A stretch of DNA of 29,890 bases from Basidiobolus meristosporus CBS 931.73 (GCA_002104905.1 MCFE01000860.1:1-29890); one strand, 5' to 3'; counted from the stretch's first letter, positions 1 through 7,904 are shown. The notes: generated from the letters alone by a model not told the origin. Numbers and translations: made by a program.

Positions 1-362
1 TAGATATATATTAAAATAACAATTTATTAATTAAATAGTCATCAAGACTTATACAGAGTGTATGGACAGTATAGGGAGACAAATATTGGCCCAGACATGC
101 CCACCATATGAGCAGACAATGTGCCAATTGTAGGGTAAAAATATTTATGGTTAGGGTGATAAGGGTTAGGAGGAGGAATTCTAACCCTAAGGGACCAGAA
201 CCAAGAATGAGAGAAAAGTAATCCAACGGGAATTTAAAGAGTATAAGAGCAGTATGGGGATTGCATCCCCCAAACCCCCTGCTTTTTTATTCTCTAGGGG
301 ACTGCGTCCCCCAGACCCTCTGCTCTTCTAACCTTTTTCTAGCCCTTACTATAACACCTACA
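1..362. other. Leftmost intergenic stretch with scattered telomere-like motifs
   Basis: No convincing gene. TTAGGG-type words occur at 149-170 on the plus strand and CCCTAA-type words at 181-193, so both orientations are present close together. A possible 71-codon minus-strand frame at 11-226 has no recognisable domain and is not called. Two short hairpins near 256-311 are listed separately. Confidence 0.5.
256..311. repeat. Two perfect short hairpins with a compensatory base change
   Basis: GGGGAT-TGC-ATCCCC at 256-270 and GGGGAC-TGC-GTCCCC at 297-311 are each a perfect 6-bp stem with the same TGC loop. They differ by a T:A to C:G exchange in the loop-closing pair. Both are followed by a similar C-rich tail ending in CTGCT. 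They form a two-unit direct repeat with a period of about 41 bp. Function is unknown. Confidence 0.6.
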
Positions 363-377
363 CCCTAACCCTAACCC
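363..377 (+). repeat. Interstitial telomeric repeat (CCCTAA)n
   Basis: Two and a half CCCTAA units directly precede the 5' end of the first ORF1-only element. The C-rich strand is on plus, as expected if the chromosome end lies to the left of the window. Confidence 0.8.
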
Positions 378-1300
378 TTCTCTTCTCCCTGCTAATTTCC
401 CACCCACCCACCCCATCCTACCCTCTTCTTCTCATTTCTTATGCCTTCACTGCATTCCCTTCAGATTTCCTTCCTTGAGGAAAGGCTTGCACTTGTTGAA
501 GCTGAAAATGCTTTACTCAAGAAACAAGTTCAAAAGCTCTTTTCTGCCTTCTCTGATCTGCAAGAATCTATTGTCCCTGTGTCAACTCTTCCTGCCAACA
601 AGACTCCCCAAGAATCATCTGCTCCTGCTCAATCTTCCTACTCTGAAGCTGTCAAAAAATCTGTTCCTGCTTCCTCAAGACATCCTGCTGCTCTTCCCAA
701 GACTAAAAGAAAGTTTCCTGCTACTTCTGATTTGCCTCCTGCTACTGACTGGGCTGTCTGCTACTTTGCCAATGTGGAGTTTATTCCTATATCTGAGCAT
801 AGGATGTATCTCAAGCAACAGGGTTACAATTTATCCAAGATTGTTAACATGAGATTTATCAACCATCACACTCTTGGAGGTAGTACTTGACAAAAGTATT
901 GCTGAACAATTCTCTCAACATGTCTCTGACCAGTTTTATTGGGAACCTACTGAACATGCCTTTAAAGAGTTTCCTGATTCTCCAGTTTACAAGACCTTCT
1001 CATTAGAGGAATCTCTACTCTCAAGATTCACTTCACTTATCAAAAACTCCCCTTCACCTGCTGTTACCCACTTCTTAAAAGACTATTATATCTCTCAAGC
1101 TTATCTACTTCACTCCCCCATGAACCTGAACTCCAGTGTACTCTGGGATACTGCTTTAACTTTAGCTTAGATTTATTCATATTCAACTTAGTGTTTACTT
1201 TGGGAATCTTCTATTCCCAGCTGGCTTCTTTATTTGTAGTTAGACTTGTCTGAAATCAAATAAAGATTTCACCTACCTTGGTGACTTTCCCTCCCCTAAC
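371..1300 (+). mobile_element. ORF1-only LINE derivative, copy 1 (telomere-repeat flanked)
   Basis: The element starts at a pyrimidine-rich leader immediately after CCCTAACCC. It continues through an ORF1-type reading frame (441-1170, frameshifted) and a 3' UTR with AATAAA (1259-1264) and the hairpin TCACC-N6-GGTGA (1269-1284), and ends in CCCTAAC. The copy at 1791-2934 has the same leader, ORF and tail. No reverse transcriptase is present, so it would need proteins from another element to move. Confidence 0.7.
441..1170 (+). pseudogene. LINE ORF1-like protein, frameshifted copy
   Basis: This is a near-identical relative of the intact 242-residue frame at 2077-2805. The first part reads from ATG 441 with an N-terminal coiled coil, a Pro/Ser linker and the start of the folded domain. 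The second part resumes in another frame and ends at 1170. Compared with the intact copy there is one extra T near 874-875 (CTCTTGG against CTCTGG), which breaks the frame in the middle of the folded domain. The rest of the C-terminal half is well preserved, so the lesion looks recent. The type assignment rests on layout and a resemblance to LINE ORF1/gag proteins, not on a database match. Confidence 0.7.
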
Positions 1301-1549
1301 CCTTCACCTGCTGTTACCCACTTCCTCAAAGATTATTATATCTCTCAAGCTTATCTACTTCACTCCCCCATGAACCTGAACTCCAGTGTACTCTGGGATA
1401 CTGCCTTAACTTTAGCTTAGATTTATTCATATTCAACTTAGTGTTTACTTTGGGAATCTTCTATTCCCAGCTGGCTTCTTTTTTGTAGTTAGACTTGTCT
1501 GCATTCAAATAAAGATTTCACCTACCTTGGTGACTTTCCCTCCCCTAAC
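1301..1549 (+). mobile_element. 5'-truncated third copy of the ORF1-only element
   Basis: About 249 bp repeat 1051-1300: the last roughly 39 codons of the ORF, the same stop, the 3' UTR, AATAAA (1508-1513), the hairpin TCACC-N6-GGTGA (1518-1533) and CCCTAAC. Its 5' end abuts the CCCTAAC of the preceding copy. This is the expected shape of a 5'-truncated retrotransposon copy joined at a telomeric repeat. A simple 250-bp tandem duplication is the alternative. Scattered differences (TCTTAAAAGAC against TCCTCAAAGAT) and the closer match to copy 2 argue for a separate insertion. Confidence 0.65.
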
Positions 1550-1790
1550 TTAGCTCAGATATAACCAGATTCTCACTTCTCAGGCCTGGCTTTCCAGGAA
1601 ACCTCTCTCAGACCTAGCTAACTAGGAAATATAGTACCACTCAGCTTCTCAACTCTCAGACCCGGCTTACCAGGAAGATATCTCTCAGACCTAGCTTTCT
1701 AGGAATTACTTCAGATTAACTTGGCTTCTTTAGATACTTGTCATAAGTAAATAAAGATTTCACCACTTGGTGACTTTCCTCCCCCTAACC
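1550..1790 (+). mobile_element. Short noncoding retroelement with tandem hairpins, copy 1 (5'-truncated)
   Basis: This is a SINE-like element with no reading frame. It carries four consecutive 14-nt hairpins at 1585-1598, 1613-1626, 1661-1674 and 1690-1703, then AATAAA (1750-1755), TCACC-ACTT-GGTGA (1760-1773) and CCCTAACC. A longer copy lies at about 2972-3273 and a decayed one at about 4002-4240. No tRNA-like A and B boxes were recognised, so it may be LINE-derived rather than tRNA-derived. It shares its 3' tail with the neighbouring coding elements. Confidence 0.65.
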
Positions 1791-2065
1791 CCTTCTCTTC
1801 TCCCTGCTAATTTTCCTAACCCAGGAATAATCCATCCATCTACCCTTGTCCATCCATCTATAAATTCTGACTTCTGGAATTTTTGCTCCTTCCTTCTCTT
1901 CTCCCTGCTAATTTTCCTAACCCAGGAATAATCCATCCATCTACCCTTGTCCATCCATCTACCCTTGTCCATCCATCTATAAATTCTGACTTCTGGAATT
2001 TTTGCTCCTTCCTTCTCTTCTCCCTGCTAATTTTCCCTCCCACCCACCCCATCCTACCCTCTTCT
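1791..2065 (+). repeat. Tandem leader repeats upstream of ORF1
   Basis: Three successive units begin with the same CCTTCTCTTC word at 1791, 1892 and 2011. Unit 1 is 101 bp. Unit 2 is 119 bp because an 18-bp block (ACCCTTGTCCATCCATCT) is doubled. Unit 3 runs into the ORF leader. Copy 1 of the element has only one such unit. Tandem 5' monomers are known in some LINEs, where they act as promoters. A promoter role here is inference. Confidence 0.7.
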
Positions 2066-2076
2066 TCTTATTTCTT

Positions 2077-2805
2077 ATGCCTTCACTCCATTCCCTTCAG
2101 ATTTCCTTCCTTGAGGAAAGGCTTGCGCTTGTTGAAGCTGAAAATGCTTTACTCAAGAAACAAGTTCAAAAGCTGTTTTCTGCCTTCTCTGATCTGCAAG
2201 AATCTATTGTCTCTCTGCCAGCTGTTCCTGTCAACAAGACTCCCCAAGAATCATCTGCTCCTGCTCACTCTTCCTACTCTGAAGCTGTCAAAAAGCCTGT
2301 TCCTGCTTCCTCAAGACATCCTGCTGCTCCTCCCAAGACTAAAAGAAAGTTTCCTGCTACTTCTGATTTGCCTCCTGCTACTGACTGGGCTGTCTGCTAC
2401 TTTGCCAATGTGGAGTTCATTCCTATATCTGAGCATAGGATGTATCTCAAGCAACAAGGTTACAATTTATCCAAGATTGTTAACATGAGATTTATCAACC
2501 ATCACACTCTGGAGGTAGTACTTGACAAAAGTATTGCTAAAGAATTCTCTCAAAATGTCTCTGACCAGTTTTACTGGGAACCTACTGACCATGCCTTTAA
2601 AGAGTTTCCTGATTCTCCTGTTTACAAGACCTTCTCATTGGAGGAATCTCTGCTCTCAAGATTCACTTCACTTATTAAAAACTCCCCTTCACCTGCTGTT
2701 ACCCACTTCCTCAAAGATTATTATATCTCTCAAGCTTATCTACTTCACTCCCCCATGAACCTGAACTCCAGTGTACTCTGGGATACTGCCTTAACTTTAG
2801 CTTAG
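2077..2805 (+). CDS. LINE ORF1-like (gag-like) protein, intact
   Basis: The product is 242 residues from ATG 2077, the start that matches the other copy; upstream in-frame codons lie in the pyrimidine-rich leader. Residues about 11-45 are a heptad-like Leu/Ala/Glu/Lys region consistent with a coiled coil. Residues 46-105 are Pro/Ser/Lys-rich and look disordered. From about 105 a folded domain begins with WAVCYFANVEFIPISEHR and LSKIVNMRF, resembling the RNA-binding ORF1/gag domain of LINEs from early-diverging fungi. The C-terminal part (residues 180-242) has no recognised motif. No zinc knuckle is visible. An ORF1 protein would package the element RNA. There are no CpG sites except near the 5' end. 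Family assignment is by recognition only. Confidence 0.6.
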   Translation: MPSLHSLQISFLEERLALVEAENALLKKQVQKLFSAFSDLQESIVSLPAVPVNKTPQESSAPAHSSYSEAVKKPVPASSRHPAAPPKTKRKFPATSDLPPATDWAVCYFANVEFIPISEHRMYLKQQGYNLSKIVNMRFINHHTLEVVLDKSIAKEFSQNVSDQFYWEPTDHAFKEFPDSPVYKTFSLEESLLSRFTSLIKNSPSPAVTHFLKDYYISQAYLLHSPMNLNSSVLWDTALTLA

Positions 2806-2927
2806 ATTTATTCATATTCAACTTAGTGTTTACTTTGGGAATCTTCTATTCCCAGCTGGCTTCTTTATTTGTAGTTAGACTTGTCTGCAAGCAAATAAAG
2901 ATTTCACCTACCTTGGTGACTTTCCCT

Positions 2928-2973
2928 CCCCTAACCCTAGCCCTAGCCTAGCCCTAGCCCTAACCCTAACCCC
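2928..2973 (+). repeat. Interstitial telomeric and variant telomeric repeats
   Basis: A run of CCCTAA and CCCTAG-type units lies between the 3' tail of one element and the 5' end of the next. The mixture of perfect and variant units suggests either degenerate telomeric sequence or slippage by the reverse transcriptase or telomerase. Confidence 0.85.
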
Positions 2974-3273
2974 AGTTCCCCCAGTCTACTGGCCATTCCA
3001 GCCACAATTTAGCTACCGCAAACCAGTATAACTTAGCTCAGATATATTCAGATTCTCACTTCTCAGGCCTGGCTTTCCAGGAAACCTCTCTCAGACCTAG
3101 CTAACTAGGAAATATAGTACCACTCAGCTTCTCAACTCTCAGACCTGGCTTACCAGGAAGATATCTCTCAGACCTAGCTTTCTAGGAATAACTACAGATT
3201 AACTTGGCTTCTTTAGATACTTGTCATAAGTAAATAAAGATTTCACCACTTGGTGACTTTCCTCCCCCCTAAC
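2972..3273 (+). mobile_element. Short noncoding retroelement with tandem hairpins, copy 2 (longest)
   Basis: The copy is about 300 bp and noncoding. Hairpins lie at 3068-3081 (CCTGG/CCAGG), 3096-3109 (CCTAG/CTAGG), 3144-3157 (CCTGG/CCAGG) and 3173-3186 (CCTAG/CTAGG), each with a four-base loop. It ends with AATAAA (3233-3238), TCACC-ACTT-GGTGA (3243-3256) and CCCCCCTAAC. Its 5' part (from about 2973) is shared with the decayed copy near 4033-4110 but is missing from the copy at 1550. Confidence 0.7.
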
Positions 3274-3936
3274 AAGCTACTGGCTGTTACTCCTCCTACA
3301 ACTTCAGCTCCCAACTGCCTTCTTCTACTCAAGCAGTTTGTCTTCCCTGTCCTGGAATTTGGCTTACCACTTCTCTCTCTTACTTCTAAAGACTGCACTA
3401 AGCTTGACAAGTTTGCAGTATGGTGCATTACCTCCTTGGTGCCTCATTTGCCTGAATGCCCCTACAGACATGCTATTCTAGGTGCTTTTGGGTTTATGCC
3501 CTATAAGATCAGACTTCTCTACCTTAGAACCAGATTATATCTCAGACTTCACAACTGCAACAACCCACTGGTTAAGGCGTGGAAGAGAACACACCACACA
3601 ACACCTGGCTCCTGCTGGAGAACTATACTTGGAGATCCTGAAGTCAAGAAGTTTGCTCACTACATTCTGCAGTCAGAAAAACCCAAGCTGGCCTACCTGA
3701 AGTACTTGACAGACCTTTGGCAGCAATATCTGCAGCAGCACACTCCCTTTATGATAAATATCAATCCTTATCACATTCCCCTCATTGATGTTGTTCACAA
3801 GTCATTCTTACCTCTCTTGCTACCCCCCTTCCCACTGAACAGTGTCTTGAGCACTGAAGAACTATCATCACTTCTTATTAACTTACCTACAAATTCCCCT
3901 CAGCTACACACTCTTGTATCAAAGCTACAACAGTAG
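3274..3936 (+). pseudogene. C-terminal fragment of LINE reverse transcriptase protein (ORF2)
   Basis: There are 220 codons open to TAG at 3934-3936 and no genuine ATG at the start; the frame enters from the truncation point. Residues such as FVFPVLEFGLPL, a 'TKLDKF' segment and LGAFGFMPYKIRLLYLRTRL match the thumb and post-polymerase pattern of LINE ORF2 proteins (a 'vL.yG' segment, 'LgelGi.P...r...lR.rl'). The catalytic palm with its F/YxDD box is absent. The same region recurs, more decayed, near 4247, 7350, 10383, 13300 and 16430. The fragment cannot be functional by itself. Confidence 0.65.
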
Positions 3937-4001
3937 CGCTGGCTTCATTGTTTCAACTGAAATGAAGATTTGACCTGTTGGTGACTGTCTCCCCCCCTAA
4001 G
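3274..4001 (+). mobile_element. 5'-truncated LINE with the coding region downstream of reverse transcriptase
   Basis: The copy begins directly after CCCTAAC, continues as an open frame (3274-3936), and ends with AATGAAG, a weaker form of the 3' hairpin (3973-3982) and CCCCCCCTAAG. The tail resembles that of the ORF1-only and hairpin elements, so this LINE (or a relative) is the best candidate source of the machinery that moves them (inference). Confidence 0.65.
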
Positions 4002-4240
4002 TGCCTAGTAAATCTAGCCAGTGATCACTCAGAAATTCCCCTCAGTTCCCCCAGTCTACTGACCATTGCAGCCACTAATCAGCTACCACACATCAGTGCA
4101 ACTCATCTCACATGTAGTCAGCTTCTCACTTCTCAGACCTAGCTTTCTAGTGTTAACTCCAGATTAACTTGGCTTCTTTAAAAACTTTTCATAAATAAAT
4201 AAAGATTTTGCCGCTTGATGACTTTCATCCCCCCTAAGTG
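4002..4240 (+). mobile_element. Decayed copy 3 of the hairpin-bearing short element
   Basis: The CAGTTCCCCCAGTCTACTG word and the following text match the copy at about 2972. Only one hairpin survives (CCTAG-CTTT-CTAG near 4138). The end has AATAAA (4198-4203), a degraded hairpin and CCCCCCTAAGTG. Most of the hairpin block is deleted. Confidence 0.55.
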
Positions 4241-4485
4241 AAGTCTACACTCCATGTTGGCTTCAAGTTGACTCCTAGTCTCCTAACGCACTTCATTTTA
4301 TTGACAAAGTTTTACTTAGTATTCTCATACCTCTGATACCTTTCTAATCAATATTATGTACAAGTGATCTTAGTGGCCAGGCACATAACCATCTGCGATC
4401 AGATCATTCTTATATGTACTAAAATGAAATATATATGGCACCTTTATTTCATGTAGATAAAGTACAAATTTTACGTGTTGGCGAT
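4241..4485 (+). pseudogene. Short LINE 3' relic at the left edge of the gene array
   Basis: Reading in frame from about 4307 gives a peptide (LHFIDKVLLSILIPLIPF) that matches the C-terminal LINE relic at 13690-13740 (LHYIDKALLSILMALIPF). It starts directly after a CCCCCCTAAGTG junction and ends in a diverged tail (GATAAAG, then TTACGTGTTGGCGATTG). It is equivalent to the relics that close each array unit. Confidence 0.5.
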
Positions 4486-5441
4486 TGTTCCACTGGCATA
4501 CTTGGCTGTTACTTAGCATCCACACACCTCAATGAAGATATAGATCGGAGGCCAGCCGTAATATCTAAAATAAGTAATGATCTTGGCATCTACAGATTTC
4601 CTTAACCCCATTTGCTCATGCAAATCAATCCAGCCACTATAGATCAGCAATAAAGAATGCCCATGATAATTACTTTCTCTACGCGCATTTATCCCTCATC
4701 AGAACATTACGTCAGAAGCCAAAGCACATAAACGGATTACAGGTAATCGAAATGGAAGCCTAACTAAAATAGAACACTGGCTTGGCGCAGGTTACATTGA
4801 TTCTAGGTCATGATGTATAAACAAGGATCACCCAGTATGGAGTGATAGGCCAAACAAGGTCAGCTCTCAGTCTTGGATGTCTTTCATACTCCTTACTGAG
4901 CCTATCTATTACGTGAAGCAAGGAAGGCAGCGCCCAAGTCTAATGCGCAACTCAGATGGTACACCAATGCCTACAATGTCCGATCCCATCACCTACCAAA
5001 CGAATCTTCACTGGCTATATTATCGCTCATCCCGAGACCCATACCAACAGACTATGCAAAATCCAGACTTTCCACCTAATTTGTATCTTGCACCCCGGGT
5101 TAGTTTTATAGGAGCAAGTTGATATATGAAATGTATGCAAGGATATACCCCGTTTGGTCTTGCATTTTATATCGGTTTCTATTTATCTCCTCATTTGGTA
5201 AATCAATCGACGGTGACCTGTGCCTCAGTGTTTGAGTACCACTCCACCAAGTTGGTGGGTAGGAGGCAGCTAGAATGCTGTATCACTAAATTGAGTAACG
5301 TAAGAGAATATTCTACTTTCGTGAATAACTCCGTGTGGCCCTTGGTGTAGTTAGGATTCTGTTGCCACCCAGTGTATGGTAGAATGCGGTGGAAAAATGT
5401 TAGCAAGTAAGTAGCAGAAGAAGGTTGGAATTTTCTACTGC

Positions 5442-5494
5442 GATAAGGCATCAGTCAGATAATGGAGGGGAGCAAGTGCATCATCGGTATAAAA
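5442..5494 (+). promoter_or_regulatory. Promoter of secreted-protein gene copy 1
   Basis: GATAAG at 5442-5447 (GATA-factor-type site) and TATAAAA at 5488-5494 lie 46 bp apart and 55 bp from TATA to ATG. The same two motifs and spacings occur in all four copies. Regulation by a GATA factor is inference. Confidence 0.6.
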
Positions 5495-5542
5495 TGGATG
5501 ATCTGCGCGTAGTTGTGGATCATCTCAACCCACAAGATTAAT

Positions 5543-6211
5543 ATGCAACTTCGCCTGACTGGCCTAGCTGTTTGGACCGTGCTTGCTACTTCTGCCTTAG
5601 CTAAGCCCATCGGGATTGCTCTTGACCTCACAGGGAAGATTCCTGCCCTGACTTCCACACCGATTGCGCAAGAGTATCCTGTCGATGTTCCTTGCAACAA
5701 CTCCACAGAGGCGCAGAATCTGTACGGCGGCTTTCCAGTTTGTAATCCCGCATGGTTCTCTGGGGTGGTGGCTACAGAGCTGGATGCCAAGTTTCTGATC
5801 TGGACAAGCCCCTCCAACCAAAAGGCCATTGAGGATAACGATGTCAACGAAGCTGTTGCCGCAACCGCGACAATCTCTTTAGCCAATGGTGCTAGCGGCG
5901 TGGATGGCTTCCCCATCACATATCCAGAGTTTAGGCAGTGTGCGAACATCGACCCTGTTGAAAACAACGGAGGCTTTGTCCTATACTGGCCCACCGAGGC
6001 TATCTATTGCTTTTACAGCGAGTCCAACTGTGTTGGAGAGCGAGTGTGCATGATCCCCCATGGCCCTGGCTCTGAGTACAACACGATCATCCCTGCTACC
6101 GAGAACATGATCAAGAATGGACTTCGCAGCAGTGTGGTGCTGCCCATGATGCCAAAGGATGGCTACAAAGCTCCGTATACCATGAATCCTTATGAGAATT
6201 ATGACTATTAG
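5543..6211 (+). CDS. Secreted six-cysteine protein, copy 1 (unknown function)
   Basis: The product is 222 residues from ATG 5543. The frame is open 30 bases further upstream but has no ATG there, and this start gives a classic signal peptide (residues 1-20, hydrophobic core, cleavage after ALA). The mature protein has six cysteines (51, 67, 133, 156, 163, 169), enough for three disulfides, and overlapping N-glycosylation sequons at 52-54. Residues 153-200 (YCFYSESNCVGERV ... NGLRSSVVL) faintly recall a beta/gamma-crystallin Greek-key motif; this is tentative. It was not recognised as a named family. A polyadenylation signal lies at 6295-6300. It differs from the other copies at residue 7 (Gly instead of Asp). 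It was probably exported; an adhesion, host-interaction or antimicrobial role would be speculation. Confidence 0.85.
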   Translation: MQLRLTGLAVWTVLATSALAKPIGIALDLTGKIPALTSTPIAQEYPVDVPCNNSTEAQNLYGGFPVCNPAWFSGVVATELDAKFLIWTSPSNQKAIEDNDVNEAVAATATISLANGASGVDGFPITYPEFRQCANIDPVENNGGFVLYWPTEAIYCFYSESNCVGERVCMIPHGPGSEYNTIIPATENMIKNGLRSSVVLPMMPKDGYKAPYTMNPYENYDY

Positions 6212-6613
6212 AAATGACACGTCGGCCATTTGGCTTTGGTCCAGATTGATTACATAGAGAAAAGACGACTACGCATAGTATCCAAGTACATATTAATAAA
6301 CCGTGCAAGCAAACATGACTTTACTAATGAACAAGAATATCAAGGTTATTGTTGTATGTATTTCTGACCGCAAAACCTGATGCCAGGATTTGTCGGCATT
6401 TACGAGGTAACAATCACTATGGCCTCAAGTGAAGATTGGTATCAAGGGTTTAAGCAGCAGTCCACCATGTGGATATCTTGGATAGTCTGCGAGAGCCAAG
6501 CAGGATAACGAAAAGCATTATAAACCATAGTACACCAGCGCACGTTGGCATGAGACTAAGGTCATCATAATGGTATTTACTTTACCGAGTTACAAATACT
6601 CGGATGTTACATT

Positions 6614-7084
6614 TTAGTTGCACAGATCTCCACTTTCGTTGACACCGCCATTGACATTACCTCCATTTCGGCGCCCGTTACCTCGATCACCGGTACCACT
6701 GCCTCCGGCCACGTTTCCAGCATTCTCATTATTGCCAGCATTGCTGGTCCCTCTGCTTCCAGTACCACCGTATACCACTACTAATACTTCCATCCCCACT
6801 ATCACCACTTTATCACCATTCTCATTGCCAGCACCCCTACTTCCAGAATCATAGCCACTAGTACCTTTGCCTCGGTATCCCTTATTACCGCCATTTCTGT
6901 TTTCAGCCCCACTATAAGCACCGGCACCGTTTCCTCCATTTTCGTTGGCATTGAAAATATTGGTTGTGTTGTGCGCACCATTGCCCCTCTTCGGCTGTAA
7001 TCTCCTACTCAATGACCCATCGTTGATGGTAGCTAGACCAGAGAGAATCCATGCATGATTCGAATTTCTCTGCAACTTCTTCAA
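6614..7084 (-). pseudogene. Gly/Asn/Ser-rich coding relic, unit 1
   Basis: An open frame of 156 codons on the minus strand is rich in Gly, Asn, Arg and Ser (NENGGNGAGAYSG-like repeats), with a central stretch (VVIVGMEVLVVV) that looks like a local frameshift. Equivalent blocks lie at 12782-13160 (in-frame stops) and about 15990-16340. The homologous text conserves amino-acid composition on this strand better than on the other, but no start context, signal peptide or domain is visible. It may equally be imperfect trinucleotide-repeat DNA. Function unknown. Confidence 0.3.
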
Positions 7085-7339
7085 TCTCAGATATTATATG
7101 TTGTTATACTATTTACACAATATCACGAGGCAAACACCCTGGATTCCTCCTTATGTCCTACTACTCCAGCCTTGCCCGTTTCTCGTTGCTTAAGTAGGTC
7201 AATGCACTGCTGTACATGGCTACTATGATGAAGCCGCACATTACCATACGTTTGATGATATTGATTGTAATTATGTAAAGCACTGTATAATGATTTGCTT
7301 TTAAGCCGCTGTGTACATAGTGTGGGGGTTTTGCCACCT

Positions 7340-7904
7340 CAGTCTCAGCCAAAAAAATAGATTATACCAAACTGGAGGAATTCACCTTCCACTGCCACTA
7401 CTCTATGTCCCCATATCTCCCCGAAATACGCTACTAACTTAATTTTCTACCATACCCTATCACGATGATTACTTAAGGCTTCCCAGCAGTAAGAATAGGC
7501 ACCCCAAAGCCTGGGTAATATGTCATCTCGCCCACTCCTACTCATATTGCAGACTACTTCTAGGAGACACTCAGATGAAAGGGTTTACTAATCTTGCCCA
7601 GAACTCCAACGATGCTTACTTAAGCTGTATCGGTGTCTGTGGAGAGGGTACATTGATGTCTGCCCTCCATTTGAGTGACATGTTTACCAACTCACTTCAT
7701 TTTGTAGACAGACTTTACTTGGTATACTCAAGCCTTTGAAATCCTTTAGCTCGGTATTAACTACAATTGGACTTAGTGGCCTTTCACATAGGCATCTGAG
7801 TTCGATTCATTCCTTTGTACAATGAGTTGGCTCAACAAGGCATTATTACTTAATGTAATTGAAATAAATATCTTACGTGTTGGTGGTTGTCTTCCCCCCG
7901 CGTT
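7340..7904 (+). pseudogene. Decayed LINE reverse-transcriptase C-terminal relic with 3' tail, unit 1
   Basis: Traces of the post-polymerase coding region (ACCAAACTGGA, CTACTTCTAGGAGACACTCAGATGAAAG) align with the better-preserved copies at 13320-13890 and 3381-3936, but many stops interrupt it. It ends in GAAATAAATATC and TTACGTGTTGGTGG, then CCCCCC, a diverged form of the subtelomeric tail. It marks the junction between units 1 and 2. Confidence 0.5.

Larger units (their letters stand above)
1791..2934 (+). mobile_element. ORF1-only LINE derivative, copy 2 (apparently complete)
   Basis: This is the longest copy. The leader contains two extra leader repeats of 101 and 119 bp (1791-2010), then an intact ORF (2077-2805), AATAAA (2894-2899), the hairpin TCACC-N6-GGTGA (2904-2919) and a run of telomeric repeats. 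Both ends abut CCCTAA sequence. It carries no endonuclease or reverse transcriptase domain, so it is analogous in layout to the mammalian 'half-a-LINE' elements that keep only ORF1. Confidence 0.7.
4486..7904 (+). repeat. Tandem array unit 1
   Basis: Each unit opens with the landmark TGTTC.-CTGG and CCACACACCTCAATGA, followed by about 1 kb of upstream sequence, the secreted-protein gene, 3' flank, a Gly-rich relic on the opposite strand and a LINE relic with tail. In this unit the distal upstream part matches unit 4, including a stretch of about 150 bp that looks identical (about 4706-4861 against 14123-14273). The upstream 750 bp contains weak coding-like traces but no supportable gene. Confidence 0.8.

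Noticed and set aside
1-200. The true chromosome end at the left edge
   Set aside because: Telomeric words are short, interrupted and in both orientations. The window starts in ordinary sequence, so only a subtelomeric position is suggested.
1760-2052. Repetitive minus-strand frames with a WMDKGRW-type repeat
   Set aside because: They only translate the tandem leader repeats of the ORF1 element in antisense.
3250-3273. Start of the LINE fragment frame at 3250
   Set aside because: The codon there is TTG within the 3' tail of the preceding element. The LINE fragment enters after the CCCTAAC junction at 3274.
4877-5122. 81-codon frame upstream of gene copy 1
   Set aside because: The corresponding sequence in the other units is broken by indels and stops, and it has no recognisable domain.
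5513-5542. A 10-codon N-terminal extension of the secreted protein in all copies
   Set aside because: The upstream start is TTG, not ATG. The ATG 30 bases downstream begins a textbook signal peptide.
5455-6308. Long minus-strand frames opposite the secreted-protein gene (up to 179 codons), repeated in each unit
   Set aside because: They are antisense shadows. The plus frame has signal peptide, TATA box, poly(A) signal and conserved cysteines, and the shadows are conserved only because the gene is.
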